From: Nemophila menziesii
Taxonomy: Eukaryota; Streptophyta; Magnoliopsida; Boraginales; Hydrophyllaceae
Assembly (NCBI GenBank): GCA_029959085.1
Contig: JARWIR010000031.1
Coordinates: 4,340,001-4,404,000, forward strand
DNA: 64,000 nt
Reading direction: 5' to 3'
The notes beneath the pieces were generated by a model. The model was not told where the DNA came from. It did no database searches and worked only from the letters and a program-made list of their open reading frames with translations. Positions 34,222-47,729 of the stretch are shown here, one piece after another. The translations under genes were made by a program, and so were the position numbers. Position 1 is the first letter of the stretch. Every line of letters starts with the position of its first letter.

Positions 34222-35020
34222 TTACACACTTAATACAGAGGTGACGACTCTGGTAAGAAAAATTATGTGGTCGGAATCTGGTTTATATTCACTATCACCG
34301 ATCAAAAACTAATCGTGGAACAAGTTCACATTTACAAAAAAATTTATGCGGAAATTTTATCCGAAGGAATGAAAATGTGTGAAATCTTACAAGCTAATGT
34401 GTTACTTGAGAAATTCCCACCATCATGGAGTGACTATCACAACCACCTCAAACATAAGAAAAAAGACATGACGAAAAATAAGAACGTCAAATCAAAGGGT
34501 AAATTTGACAAATCTGGAGGTAACTTCAAACGTACTTCTCATATTCAGAAACCCAAAGCAACCTACTATTGATGTGAAAATATGGGGCACGAGGAATACC
34601 AATGCAAGGACATGTTCAACCCAAATAACCCACCTCGCATCAACTTGACTGAAACTGAAGAGGTAATTGACGCGGTAATGGTCGAAACTAAATTGGTCGA
34701 AAACAAGGCCGAATGGATCCTTGATACTGGAGCTTCAAGGCATTTCTCTGCCAACAAAGAGTTATTCCAAGGATTTGAAGATGTGGATGATGGGGAATGC
34801 TCATACATGGGAAACCCTACAACTGCGGGCGTCCTTGTAAAGGGAAATGTATGTCTTAAACTTATCTCTGGGAAGACCTTAGCCCTTAATGATATTTTGT
34901 ATGTCCCCACGCTTCGTAGAAATCTAGTCTCTCGGTCTTTTCTAAACAAAGCTGGACTTAAACTTGTTTTTGAGGGTCGAAAAATAATATATCTTGAAAT
35001 TGTGACTTTGTAGGAAAAGG
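34222..35020 (+). pseudogene. Copia element 2: gag C-terminus, zinc knuckle and protease
   Basis: The reading resumes after the nested insertion: QVHIYKKIYAEILSEGMKMC, ILQANVLLEKFPPSWSDYHN, then a Lys-rich linker. The zinc knuckle at 34564-34605 reads YY-stop-CENMGHEEYQC: the first Cys is Tyr and a TGA stop (34570-34572) falls inside the CCHC box. Protease follows, with AEWILDTGASRHFSANKELF (DTGA active site intact, near 34727), SGKTLALNDILYVPTLRRNL and FLNKAGLKLVFEGRK. It has the length and order expected of a TNT1-94-like Copia polyprotein. Confidence 0.85.
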
Positions 35021-35099
35021 TTACCTTAATGGTGTACTATTTGTACTTTATATTTTTTCTGCTTTTAATGAGAATGCATCTACTTCTGCTTATATTGTT

Positions 35100-35905
35100 G
35101 AATCTCTAGATATGTGGCACGCTAGATTAGCACACCTAAATGTTTCCTCTATTAAAAGACATTAAACTCATGGACTAGTACCTGGAAACTATAGCGAAGA
35201 CTTATTTAAGTGTCCAATATGTGTAGAGTCTAAACATGCAATAAAGCCCTTTAAAAATGTGACCACTAGAGAAACTCAACTTTTAGAACTAGTGCATTCT
35301 GACTTAGCTGACTTTAAAACTACTGCTAGTAGAGGTGGAAAATTTTATTACATGACCTTTGTTGATGACTACTCCAAGTTCACCAAAGTATACCTTCTAA
35401 ATTATAAGGATGAAGCAGAATCCACCTTTTTAAAATATAAGGATGAGGTTGAAAACCAATTAGATATAAAGATTACAAGACTTAGGTCTTATAGGGGAGG
35501 TAAATATAGTTATAACATAATTTAAAAAATTTGTGAATTCAATGGAATTATTAATGAACTTATTGCCCTTTATACACCCCAACATAATTCCATATGTGAA
35601 AGAAAAAATAGATCCCTTAAAGAAATGATGAATACCATGTTAATTAGTTCAGACCTACCATCCAACATGAGGGGGGAAGCTGTCTTATCTGCATGTTATG
35701 TATTAAACCGTGTACCCCACAAACATATAGATAAGACCCCTTACGAATTGTAGAAAGGATATCCACCTAACCTGAAATTTTTAAGAGTGTGGGGGTATTT
35801 GGCCATGTTAGCATTACCCGACTTAAGGAGAGTCAACATTGGACCCAAAACCGTAGACTCTATCTTATAGGATATGCTCAAAATAGTGCAGCTTATAGAT
35901 TATGT
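35100..35905 (+). pseudogene. Copia element 2: integrase
   Basis: The pre-integrase region reads DMWHARLAHLNVSSIKRH, then CPICVESKH with its zinc-binding Cys pair. In the catalytic core the first Asp is in ELVHSDLADFKTTASRGGKF, followed by FVDDYSKFTKVYLLNYKDEA. The usual TDRGGEY box reads SYRGGKY, so the second catalytic Asp is lost and the following Glu is Lys. TPQHNSICERKNRSLKEMMN and ACYVLNRVPHKHIDKTPYEL follow, with stops near 35523 and 35751. It is not functional. Confidence 0.85.
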
Positions 35906-36140
35906 CCTTAGTTGATAACACCATTAGTGAATCTAGAGACGCTGAATTCTTTGAGCATATATCTCTTTTGAAGAGGAATATTATTCATAATGCCTCCTCG
36001 TCTACCAGTAATGACTCACCTGTCAATACTACAAGACATGTTAGTGATAATCCATCTACTTCTCTACCCACATCGAGGCCCTGGGAAGTTAAACACGTAG
36101 GACTGAGTCTAGTTTTGGACCAGACTTTATTACTGCTTTC

Positions 36141-36720
36141 TTGACTGAGGATTTTCACATAGGTATGCTATGTGAAAAACTAGTCTCTTGTTTCCTTCTT
36201 GAGAAAGAACCTAAAAAAATTTCCGAGACTTTGAGATCCATAGATGCTAGCTTCTGGAAAGAAGCGGTAAACAGTGAGATAGAATCCATTAGATCAAGCC
36301 ACACTTGGGACTTAACTGACTTACCAAAGGAATGTAAACTAATTACTAGCAAATGGATCTTTAAGAGAAAATTAAGACATGATGGTTCCATAGAGAAATT
36401 TAAGGCTAGACTTGTAATCCGAGGCTTCACTCGAAATAAAGGCCTAGACTACTTTGACATCTATTCCCCAGTGACCAAAATAGCACCCATAAGAACTCTA
36501 ATAGTGTTAGCTTCCATTTATAATCTGACTATATATCAAATGGATGTCAAGACAGCGTTTTTTGAATGGAGACTTAGATGAAGACATTTATATGGTACAA
36601 CCCTAAGGGTTCGTAGCTTCTGATCAAGAAAGCAAAGTATGCAAGATTAAGAAACATCTATATGGTCAAAACAAGCACCCAAACTATGGTACGAAAATTA
36701 GATAGTACTTTAATTAACGA
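36141..36720 (+). pseudogene. Copia element 2: reverse transcriptase (truncated)
   Basis: The frame gives FWKEAVNSEIESIRSSHTWD, KWIFKRKLRHDGSIEKFKAR, LVIRGFTRNKGLDYFDIYSP and IYQMDVKTAFFEWRLR. A frameshift follows near 36580 and then HLYGQNKHPNYG. The YVDD box and thumb are missing: the sequence jumps at about 36680-36750 to the RNase H connection. Confidence 0.85.
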
Positions 36721-36739
36721 TGTCTTTATAGTAGACTTA

Positions 36740-37351
36740 GTCGCTATACCCATAACCCTAGTAGTGAACACTCGGCTGCACTTCAAAGATTATTGAAATA
36801 TCTAAGAGGTATTATGGATATAGGTATACAATATAGTAGGTTCCCTACTGTGTTGGAAGGCTATTGTGATGCGAATTGGATATCTGATAATGATGAAGTG
36901 TACTCCACTAGTGGTTATGTGTTTTCCTTAGTTGGAGGAGCTATATCCTGGAAATCTTCCAAACAAACGTGTACAGCACGGTCAACAATGGAATCCGAGT
37001 TTATAGCGTTATTGTTGGCATGACAAGAAGCTGATGTGTTGAGAAGTCTCCTAGCAGGCGTAACATTATGGGAAGTTAAAGATGTACCAGTTTCTCTTCA
37101 TTGTGACCCGCAGGAAGCTATTAGCGTTGCTCACAACAACACCTATAATGGAAAACTGAGACATATTCGAATCTGACAAAGCTCAATAAAATTGTTACTG
37201 ACGAATGGTGTGATAGCATTGGAGTTTGTCAAATCCGAGAAAAATTTGGCTGATCCATTCACTAAAAGTTTAACATGGAGAGTAGTTGTGGACATATCGA
37301 GGATGATGGGGCTTAAGCCCATTCATGGGGGACATATGGATGACATATGAT
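36740..37351 (+). pseudogene. Copia element 2: RNase H and polyprotein end
   Basis: [20 protein letters not shown] starts the connection, followed by [55 protein letters not shown] and a stop near 37021. HCDPQEAISVAHNNTYNGK, KLRHIRI and EKNLADPFTKSLTWRVVVD then lead to the terminal MGLKPIHGG. The end of the reading at about 37351 matches the normal C-terminus of this Copia lineage. Confidence 0.85.
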
Positions 37352-37886
37352 GCAACTTACCCATCCCTATGGCATACAATAGTACAAATAAGGTTCAGTT
37401 TCGACTCTTAATGATTCATAGCTCTTTGTGATGGTCCTATTGAGACGGACTTGATGAATTCAACGATGATTGATTCAAGGTTGAGTTTAAATTTTAATGA
37501 TTTTCATAGCCGTATGTGGTGGTCCTATTGAGATGGACTTCATGAACTCACCGACATATGATGAGGTTGAGCTTTATTGCTCTTAATGACTTCAAACCTG
37601 ATGGGTAGTCTATGTTGTATTGACATTATTGATATCACCTATGTGAGTATTAAAGTGGGAGCCAATTTCTATAAAAGACTAGAGAAGTCTTACTAGAGCA
37701 CTCATGAGAACCAAGGTATGCGCATGGCTTAAAAGGCGCTTGTTCCCACTACTGAATTTGGTTGTTGCCTCACTCCACTACGTGTCAATTAAATCTCAAG
37801 ATATTGACACTCAAGTACAATTCACCCCATTTTCGCTTAAAAACTTTTTCCTATTTTCAAAAACCTTTTTATCTTGTACACAAATA
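37352..37886 (+). repeat. Copia element 2 3' untranslated interior with about 90-bp direct repeats
   Basis: Two and a part imperfect copies of a unit containing GGTCCTATTGAGA(C/T)GGACTT and GATGAGGTTGAGCTT occur at 37405-37620. Similar sequence occurs at 6018-6480, 20255-20690, 39956-40300 and 60530-61000, outside any complete Copia element. Confidence 0.6.
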
Positions 37887-37900
37887 AATGTTTGGGGGAT
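37887..37900 (+). promoter_or_regulatory. Polypurine tract of Copia element 2
   Basis: AAATGTTTGGGGGAT directly precedes TGTTGGATAC, the classic 3' LTR start of this Copia group. Confidence 0.7.
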
Positions 37901-38197
37901 TGTTGGATACATTTATTGGTCTAGGTGTAGTGGTGTAGTGGTGTAGTGAGGTGGGATAGTTGTGAGTGTAATAGTGGGGGATGTGGAGAAGTCATGTAAT
38001 GACTTTCTCACTTTCCCACATCGGTTGGTTTAATAAAAACAAATGGTGTTTATTGACTTTTTGATGTCATTAGCTACCAAACAACTAATATCCATGTACA
38101 CTAAGAGATAATGGGTAAGCCTACAAGCGCGCACCACCACCACCCACCCGGCCCGAGCCCGGTTCTAGGTCCGGGTCCTGGGTCTTGTCTATTGGGA
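37901..38197 (+). mobile_element. 3' LTR of Copia element 2 (truncated)
   Basis: It begins TGTTGGATACATTTATTGG. It includes a GC-rich patch at 38140-38180 (CCACCCGGCCCGAGCCCGG), unusual for the window and typical of this LTR group. It ends near 38197, where segment D2 begins. No TATA box or CA terminus is present, so only the U3 part remains. Confidence 0.65.
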
Positions 38198-38425
38198 AAT
38201 AAAAAAATAAAAATAAACATAGATGAACTTTGATTTAGTGTTCAAATTTAGGCTTTGAATATTTTGCCTCTTACTAGAATATCCTAGTAGTACTAATGAC
38301 AAATATTCTCATAGTGCCTCACATAATTATTATTTTTAGATACAAGTTAATTAATTAATAAAGACTTCATAAACCCAAGGCCATGCTCTATTTACTAGAA
38401 TTCAACCTATTTCAAACAAGGTTCC

Positions 38426-38503
<78 letters not shown>

Positions 38504-39955
38504 CGATGATCATGTAATATACAATAAATAATTACCTTTCTTACTAGAGAATGATACATTGTGACAATGCTTGAACAAGAGGAATATTGTTTCCAATAAT
38601 AGAAAGCAAATATGGTAGAAAATTAACTGAAATTCTTCATATTACCACGAAGACACTATAAAAATGACAATAATTAACATGACAAATATTTCTGCATGCA
38701 AATTTTCATATTGCAAGATATACAATTTCCAAATTAATTGTTTTAACTAATAAAAAAGAAAAATTACTTTTTAATGTAAAATAAATACATCCCTTCTAAC
38801 TACACTATTCTAAAATCATCAAATGTTTATAAGTAAAGTCTTCCAATGTAGGGAAGGTATCTGTAGGACATAATGAATTGTCATAAATTACTTAAATTAG
38901 AGTTTTAACCAACAAAAATTTTCACCAAAATATATTATGGGGCATTGACCCGACTTTTCTACTCTACCGATAAATAATATATCCACCATAATATTGGATT
39001 TGTGTAAAGATATAATGTATAATAGTGCAATAAAACATATATATATGTTTACACAACCAAAACAAACATAGATTTAGTCTAATATATCCACAAAATTGTA
39101 ACAGTAAAGAGATTTGGTTGAAATAAAAACAAATTTCAATTACAAAAATCGATTACCTTAATTAGGGTACTCAATGAATGGTCTATCTTTTTATGACGTT
39201 GCAGAGTTGACGAGGTGGAGAATGATCTCAATTTTGGCAAATCTTATGGGTTGTCTACTTAATTTATTTGATTAAAAAAGAAAACCAAGTTTATCAGTAA
39301 TTTATTCAATTATATTTTTTTATTTAGAATTTATATGGAACATTTGAGTTTTGGGGTCACGAGTTTAAAAAAAGAAAATTAGTTGTTCGACTTAATAAAT
39401 CAAAGTTATATTATTTTTTTAAATATATAATGCCTCATCTCATTTATATCTCCCAATCGTGTCTCATTTGTAGAGATTTATCCAAATAAAAAGTTTACTC
39501 TCTTTTCTCTTCTCCTATTTATCCTTACATTTTGATCCACAATGTTTTTTGCGATTCACTAGTTTTGTTGATTTTAAGTTGAATATATATAGGTGTGTGT
39601 ATTATATATGCTTACCAAAGTTCAATTTATATTGTTTAAATGTTATGTGTGTTGTAGATGATTTTATATTTATATTTAATTTTACTTTAATTGCAATATA
39701 TTTATGAATATTAACTGTTATTTTTTTTTGAATTTCCATAACAAGGTGGGTACTTATTTGAAAGGGTTGTTAGTGTTTTTTAACCTTTGTTCTCTTTTTT
39801 ATATTTAATATTGTTTTTTGAAAGTAATTCTTGTTGTGATTTATATATATGAATCTAAACAAAATTTCAAAAAAAATTAACATAAAAGTAGAAAATAAAA
39901 AAAAAATTATATAAAATTTGCTTGACGAAATTCGAATTGGATTTGATATGTTCAT
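38198..39955. repeat. Segment D, copy 2 (D2)
   Basis: It matches D1 18746-20240, including GATACAAGTTAATTAATTAATAAAG and AATTCGAATTGGATTTGATAT. It contains a long (TA)n tract at 38429-38501. No gene was recognised. Confidence 0.6.
38429..38501. repeat. (TA)n microsatellite
   Basis: About 36 uninterrupted TA units; the matching place in D1 (about 19263) has none. Confidence 0.95.
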
Positions 39956-40300
39956 GGTATTTCATCTATGTACCCGTGTCGTTGTTGGAATGAATCTTCG
40001 TGATGCAACGACAAAGTTGTTTAGAAGAGTAAACACGTATATTTCAACGAACCTAATAAAGTCGTTTCTTGCTTATCTCTCTCTAATGTTAAATGAATTC
40101 ATAACCATTAAATGGTAGTCATGTTGATATGGATTTTATGAATTCATCGACGATGGACTTAAAGATGAGTTAGATTTTTAACTGAATTCATAGCCAAGTG
40201 GGGTTGTCCTATTGAGAAAGGAATTAATGAACTAATTATGGTTGACTCTTTATTCTAAGTCATTTCATAGACCAATGAGGCAAGTACACTTATATTTGTT
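39956..40300 (+). repeat. Copia-tail-like fragment after D2
   Basis: It matches 20250-20590 (GATGCAACGACAAAGTTGTTTAG against GATACAACAACAAAGTTGTTCAG). It stops near 40300, before any Gypsy coding remains. This marks the end of unit 3. Confidence 0.55.
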
Positions 40301-40634
40301 TTCATTTTTGAAGAAGGAAAGAATTTTTGTAATAGTTTAAAATTTATGAATGCGTTTGAGATAACGATTCCTATGATTGTTATTTTCATATATACCATAT
40401 ATGTAAGATTTAGTTAAGTGTGGAATGAATAATTTTTTAACGGATAAATACCATAATGTGTTATCATATATTCTTAGAAAAACAAATATGGATGTGTTGG
40501 AGAACGAAAAATGATTTTAAGGTGCAAGTTAAGATGACAGCCTTTGATAACAAAGAAGATTACAGTGTTGACATCGTTGTTTCGATAATGGAAATATGCA
40601 AAACATTCAAATAACAAAAAAAAGAAGGGTTAAA
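40301..40634. other. Unassigned AT-rich spacer
   Basis: No gene or repeat copy was recognised. It separates unit 3 from the start of the recent duplication at 40635. Confidence 0.4.
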
Positions 40635-42898
40635 GTGAATATTATGCATTTCGTAAAATTACACTAAGTGTCTACGACAACCACTAATACACCACTACCG
40701 GCACCACTATCGACTACTCTGTGTTTGACCAGCTAAGCCACCAAAATAAACTATCGTTGGCCATAATAAACATGTTCCGACACATAACATGTTTCTAAAA
40801 GTGACTTTGTTCATTTTCCTATATTGAGCACTTTCGGACAACGCATAGCGACAACACTAAAAAAATCTCTAACACTCGAAAAAATTTATGCGCTTTGTAA
40901 ACGACAGTAAAACCTTAAAAATTTACATTACCCTATAAGATTAACAAAATAAGGCTTTGTTGTCTTTTAATTGTTGGAGGAACCTGGGGATAACCAACAC
41001 TTGTGACAATATTAAGCATATTTTTAACACCAAACATAATTTATATGGTTTATATACAACACTAATAGTCTAAGAAATTGCATTGACATCTAAGAAGAAA
41101 ACAATAAATCTCAGTGTTCTTTTAGTTTAGGAATTAGGGAGGTGATGGTTCGAGTGGTGGTGAGAGGTTCAAGACCCTTTGGGTCAATAGAAAACTAATA
41201 AAACCCTAAAATACCTTATAATTATTAGAAGTTACAAAAATATCTATTACCACATGGTAAAAAAATTAACAAAAATTAACTTAGAAGTAAAAATGATAAA
41301 AAAAAAAAGACATCAAGAACCATTTAAGAAATCGCTGAAGTTTGAGGACCAGTCTGATTATTACTTTTTTTATAAGTCTCAAATTTGATTAATAAAATTA
41401 ATCTTTCTTCTAGGAATACATTACATCAAGTAGAGTACATACATCCTTTGCCCTTGATTCTTTATAGAAAAGATAATTAACAATGTGCAACCGATTGAAG
41501 GTTTACCCAACATACGGTAACAACTAACAACAACTCATGGAAAGTTTTTCTAAAATACCTTCAAAGACTTAGTGCTAAACAAATGTATTTCCTTGCACTA
41601 AGAGAATTTACAACTTTTTAGCCCAGTTTACATGTTGGTGCATACAAGATTGATGGATAGTTATCTGACTTCATTCTATTAAATATAAGGGAGCATATAA
41701 AAACAACCATATAATGGTGTTATCAAAGCTGCATATTTAGTATTGTCACACCTAGAACTATATTTCCTTAGAAGCCCACAACCGTTGGAGGAAAAACATC
41801 CTACAACATCTTTAGAGGTATATAAGTTACTATATATATTATGTTTTATCTAGAAATTGGCAATTCAATGAACTTAAATCAACTTTATATTATAAGGATG
41901 GTGCTTAATTTCTCATTATTCTAAAAATGCAAGTAATATTGTATATAATAATTTGGTATCGAACTCACTTCAAGTTAAAAGGAGGCTTTCACATAAAGGA
42001 CTCCATTATAATCTGAAGGGATTTTTATATTCTTAATATGCTTGTTTGATTTGGGAGTATCATTTTCCATAAAGGAACATTTATCTACATCAGTTAAACG
42101 ATTGATAACATCATAAAAGTTCCTTAATAGACAACAAAATAAATGACCCTAAAATGGTGCATACATACCACTAAATAATGATCATTTTTGAATAATTTTT
42201 TAGACATTTAACCTGTCCAAGTTTTACATGCTTAGCCAAAAGAAAATACATGTTTAGTTTTTTAGTAATTAGAAATAAGTCAGTGTTATCAGATCATAAA
42301 TGAGTATCAAAGTCTATATAATAAAGAAGGAACTGGAAAATAGTGGAAAATCTATGATATAATAAAACCTTCACTAATTATTATTCAATTATAAACATCC
42401 ATATTATTTTAAATTAATTGGTACTTATCAATTATCCTCCCACCTATTCATTTATATTGACTAGTGTTTAGTTAAAATCAATTTGTTGTCCATTATGAAG
42501 CTGGAATACCCCATATTATGTTACCACTAATTCCAACATCAGTCCATATGTTATCTAAAATAGAAAATTTACATCACTTATAATTTATCTATTCTTGATA
42601 AAAAATTTAAGAATATTATGTTATAGAACAATTTCTATATATAAACCCCCACAAAGTACAAGGACATGCCATAATTACCAAGTTCCATCTTATAAAAGAA
42701 ATATATGTCATTATTATCCAAAATTTAAGAAAAATAAATCAAAGCAAACCCCAACAATTTATCATACTAAAGGAAGAATTTTTCTTAAACTGGAATGCAT
42801 ATAGTTATTGTATAATTTAATTACCTATAGCACATCACTGTCATTGCTGATTTGTAAGATATGGACAATTTTTTGTGTTGAAATATCATGACCACCAA
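40635..42898. repeat. Segment A, copy 2 (A2), near-identical to A1
   Basis: It matches 1-2262 with only scattered substitutions and small indels (for example 5 extra A near 41300). It ends at the Helitron insertion A|TC at 42898-42899. Confidence 0.85.
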
Positions 42899-43110
42899 TC
42901 TATATTATATGCCACAAATCGAAAGTCAAAGGACGGTCCAGATTTCACTAGACCAAAAATATGTGACACCCTAAATGGTCAAGATCTATCCACCTGTTTT
43001 TATCTATATTATATGCCACAAGTCGAAAGTCAAAGGACAGATTTCACTAGACCAAAAATATGTGACACCCTAAATTGTCAAGATCTATCCACCTGTTTTT
43101 TAATTCATTT
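42899..43110 (+). repeat. Tandemly doubled 5' end of Helitron H2
   Basis: The first about 104 bases recur at once from 43003, again as A|TCTATATTATATGCC, with a 5-base deletion (GGTCC) in the second copy. H3 shows the same doubling; H1 has a single 5' end. Confidence 0.8.
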
Positions 43111-44487
43111 CATCAACATCATTTTTTTAACTTCCAACTTCCACTTCTACAAAATATTAACTCCTCAATACCTTTATTAACCATAACAATGACGGTTACT
43201 TTTTTGATTTCTTTTTAAAAATTAGAGAGTCTTCACTTGAATTTCTTCTTCTTCTCTTACATGAAATTTCATATTTTACTTGAAATGTTTTATAGAAGTT
43301 ACTCAATTATTTTGTTGTTTTGGTAGAATTCTACAAGAATACTCCTTATAATTTTTTTTGGAAATGGCTGTAGTGCTATGATTTTTATAATTTTGTTTTC
43401 ACAACTATTTAGTGCTTTAAAATACTGAATTTTTTGATTTAATATGTTTAGAATTCTCAAAATTTCACATGTGATATTTAAAGGTCATTACTATCAATGA
43501 TTATACATGTTCATATGTATTTTAATTGGTACAGTTCAGCATGAATATTCACGCAAGTAATTCTCGATTTATTAGGTTCTATAAGTTTCTTTATAATTTA
43601 TTTGGAAATGGTTATATGGTTAAATATTTTTAGTTGATGATCTATATTACTAAGGTTTTTTACCTATGTTTGTTTCATTAGACAGAGGATAAATTTGTTT
43701 ACTTGATAACCAATATTACGCTATTGATTTATTAGATTCTATCATTTCTTTATAATTTTGTTTTCAAAAATATGTAGTGTTTTTAAAATAATTAATTTTT
43801 GGATTTAATATGTTTAGAACTCCCATATCATTAGCACCATCGAGGCCTTGGATAATCATCATGAATCACCTAATTTTATTTTCAGATTATAATATTCAGT
43901 TATATTCAATTCACTATTATGATTGTGTTTTATCTGAATTTCAAGTAATGTATACTTTCAAAAGTATCCATATCACTAGATGATGATTCTTGATCTCTTG
44001 CACAACCATCTTATTGGTATTATTTCATATATAATGATTGTAAGTCTGAATAATATGCAATGTTATTTGAATATTTTACATAATCTCCTAGATAAACAAT
44101 AACAGAAAAAATTACTTTTTAAATGCAGAGACCCTGTATATTTATTATTTAAAATAACTCTTCTCTACTACTTCGTTACAATATCACTATGGAACTTACT
44201 TATTTCATATATTTCTTCTTCTATTACTTCGATACAATATCACATCATGGGAAGATTTGTATTGTTTCCATGTTTATTTCCACTCATATTAGAGTATTAG
44301 GGTCGTAAGTTATGGCAACAAATAAACACTTCTAATGTCTTTTGGCCCTCACGTTAAGAAGAACAACTATCTTGCATATGCTATAGACGTTTATATACTA
44401 AAAAACGTAAAATCTAGGCACAACAACACACATGATGAATGGATTGATATGATAGATTTGGAAACTCAGTGAACAATATCTTATCTT

Positions 44488-45690
44488 TTTAGTGTTGGTC
44501 TTCCTTACAAGATTTTATGGGCCACCCAATTTGTTTTAGAAATATTCTTTTTAGTTAATGATTAATTTTTGAATAATTATTTTATATGTATTTTTTTTTT
44601 TTGAGTTATTGTTTTATGTGGTTTCAATCCGATTTTAAGATTTATATTAACAAAATTAGAAGAGAATAATATCTTACAGTATCTTTATAGAAAATGATAT
44701 GTGAGTTAAAAAGTCTAATCATAATAACATGTTATTATTTATATGAATTGAGTTATGTGTAATTTGAATAAAAAATAGATAGGCTTAATTTCACTTTTTT
44801 TCCTTTCATTTTCGCAAGATAATACTTTTCATTTGTTTGCACTACACTTAAATATGCAAAAGATTAAGAATTTATTTTATTTCTTTTTAGTGTTGGTCTT
44901 CCTTACAAGATTTAATGGGCAACCTAATTTTTTTAGAAATATTCTTTTAAGTTAATGATTAATTTTTGAATAATTATTTTATATATTTTTTTTTTGAGTT
45001 ATTGTTTTATGTGATTTCAATCCGATTTTAAGATTTATATTACCAAAATTAAAAGAGAATAATATCTTTCAGTATCTTTACAGTAAATGATATGTGAGTT
45101 AAAAAGTCTAATCATAATAACATGTTATTATTTATATGAATTGAGTTCTGTGTAATTTGAACAATAAAATAGATAGGCTTAATTTCACTTTTTTTTCTTT
45201 TCATTTTCGCAAGATAATACTTTTCATTTGTTTGCAGTACACTTAAATATGCAAAAGATTAAGAATTTATTTTATTTCTTTTTAGTGTTGGTCCTTACAA
45301 GATTTTATGGGCAACCTAATTTTTTTTAGAAATATTCTTTTTAGTTAATGATTAATTTTTGAATAATTATTTTATATGTATTTTTTTTGAGTTATTGTTT
45401 TATGTGGTTTCAATCCTATTTTAAGATTTATATTAACAAAATTAGAAGAGAATAATATCCTACAGTATCTTTATAGTAAATGATATGTGAGCTAAAAAGT
45501 CTAATCATAATAAAATGTTATTATTTATATGAATTGAGTTCTGTGTAATTTGAACAAAAAAAATAGATAGGATTAATTTCACTTTTTTTCCTTTCATTTT
45601 CGCAAGATAATACTTTTCATTTATTTGCAGTACACTTAAATATGCAAAAGATTAAGAATTTATTTTATTTCTGTTTAAGGTATAAATATT
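44488..45690 (+). repeat. 394-bp tandem repeat in Helitron H2 (about 3 units)
   Basis: Unit starts (TAATTTCACTTTTTT) lie at 44786, 45180 and 45574, giving a period of 394 bp, with a partial unit to the left from 44488. Each unit has CGCAAGATAATAC, GCAGTACACTTAAATATGC and TTAGTGTTGGTC(TTC)CTTACA. Confidence 0.85.
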
Positions 45691-47282
45691 AATTTTATTA
45701 AAATTATAGATCCATTAATTTGGTAAACTTAATACAAAAAGGTGTTCCTTATATTAACTACATTTGCAGGACAATTATGATATGAATCGTGAATAAAGTT
45801 TAAAGGGCACGAAGGATATGAGTCCTTAATCCTCGGAATATATTAAAAAAATTCACCGAAAAATTACATCTTCTTATGGTAACTCATAAAAGTGTCACGT
45901 TTGTTTTTCATTACGAAATTTTACCTTTATTTTAATTTTTAATCGATGTTTGTTTTAATTTTTTATGATTGAACTTCGTGTGTCCATGGTTAAAAAAATT
46001 AAAATTTGTATCCGAGAACGTAAATAATTTTTTAGTGAGTTTTTCTATCAATGCTACTTTTTGTACATTGTGTAATTTTTTTCAAGTTGTGTAGTTTCCT
46101 TGAATACAAATATTCCATATATGATTTTGATGCAAATTTATAATTTTTGAAGTTAGTGCCCTTGGGTATCTGTTATTGTGGAGACTTTCTCAAATTATGT
46201 TTTTCTATTATGTTTATTATGTAGTTTTCCTTAAATTGTATTTGTTTATCTTTATGGTGGATATTTTGATAGATTATGTTTTTTATTATGATGGATGTTT
46301 CCTTTGGTTATTAATATTTTTTGGTTTATTATAGAGAGATAATTTAGATTATTGGACTTTATTATAAGTACTAAACCACAGTTGATAGTGTGGATTTTTT
46401 AATATCAACTTCTATTACATGTCATTTTACTAAATCATAAGAATGTAAGTTTACAAAAAGACTCATATGATGTTGTTGGAAAAATAAAAATTTCACTGGT
46501 TTTAAAAGTAGAGAAGTGGAATTCCAAAATATAGTAAACGAAATAATTCTCAATTAAAAGAAATACTATTCTATTACAATGAATTGAAAATAACGAAACT
46601 TACACGAAAATTACAGAAAAGAACTAATACATAATATACAAAATTGCGTTAAAAATATATTCTGGTCGTACCGGTATCTCTAACAATAATTCTACTCTAA
46701 TCTATAAATTATTAGAATATGAAAAAAGAAAAGAGTAGAAAGTAGAAAGTAGCTATTTCAGAATTAAGTTTCTTCTATATTCCCTCTAGAATAGTTTTTT
46801 TATCCTCTCTAGAATAGTTTTTTTCTCCTATTCTGTCTAGAATATTTTTGCTATTCTCTCAAGAATAGTTTCGTTTTTCTTCTCTAGAAAAGAAAGTGTA
46901 AAGTCACTATTTAAAGAAGAAATGGTAAGACAAAAAACCGTCACTCGAATGCTCTTCAATGGTTGGTGGTAAAGACTCTTTAATGATCATTAAAGGCATA
47001 CGTTTTCTTGACAAAGAAATAGTAACTTCCATAACAACAGAATTAAAAAGCCATCAATATGTAATAAAAAGCCATTAAAATTCCATCACTTAAAGAAAAC
47101 CCGTTTATATTAAATAATTCCAACAGTTCTTTTCCCAAATTATAAAGTAGGAATATTCTACACAAATAGTATTTTCCACTTCTTTAAAAAGCATGAAAGA
47201 ATTAATAAAATAAATTGTCTTTATTTGAAAATTTCCAAGATATGTTTCTTTGTTAGTTAAATAATCGACCGATTTTTGTATA

Positions 47283-47310
47283 GTGCCCCTCAGACACGAG
47301 CAATATCTAG
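47283..47310 (+). other. Internal second 3' terminus of the Helitron
   Basis: TAGTGCCCCTCAGACACGAG followed by CAATATCTAG aligns with the real terminus (TAGTGCCCTCGGGCACGGGC, then TATCCCTAG). It looks like a decayed duplicate of the 3' end, 446 bp upstream of the outer one. The hairpin is weakened by mismatches. Confidence 0.55.
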
Positions 47311-47729
47311 GGGTTCATGTGTTTCGAATTGTGTTATAGTTTTCTATGATTCCTAGAATAAAATAAATAAGATTAGAGATATTATTAGTAATACACGACC
47401 CAAATATCTTCATATATATTACATAAATTTTTTTGCACTGCTTTGAAATTCTCAAACTTTTCTATCGTCAATTGTTCTCGGTAGTACCTCTAATATATAG
47501 TGTCGTTCCTTGGAAACTTTAATTTGAATCAATGACGCAAATAGGTGATTTTTTACTACTTACCAACTTTATGCTTTTGAAATGACCCACCTAAAGCTAT
47601 TATATAGATTCAACACTATTTAAAAGATAATCGTGAATAACAAAATTCATATAATATGTAATTTATTTAGACGAATATATTACCTTTAATTATTTATTCC
47701 ATTATATTTTATTTTGTTAAAAAAAATTA

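Noticed and set aside
34566..34949. Minus-strand 127-codon frame
   Set aside because: Antisense to the Copia protease region, which is clearly the coding strand (DTGA, LNDILYVP).
44488..45690. CRISPR-like or satellite array reading of the Helitron repeats
   Set aside because: Units are 394 bp, contiguous and without spacers, inside a eukaryotic transposon.
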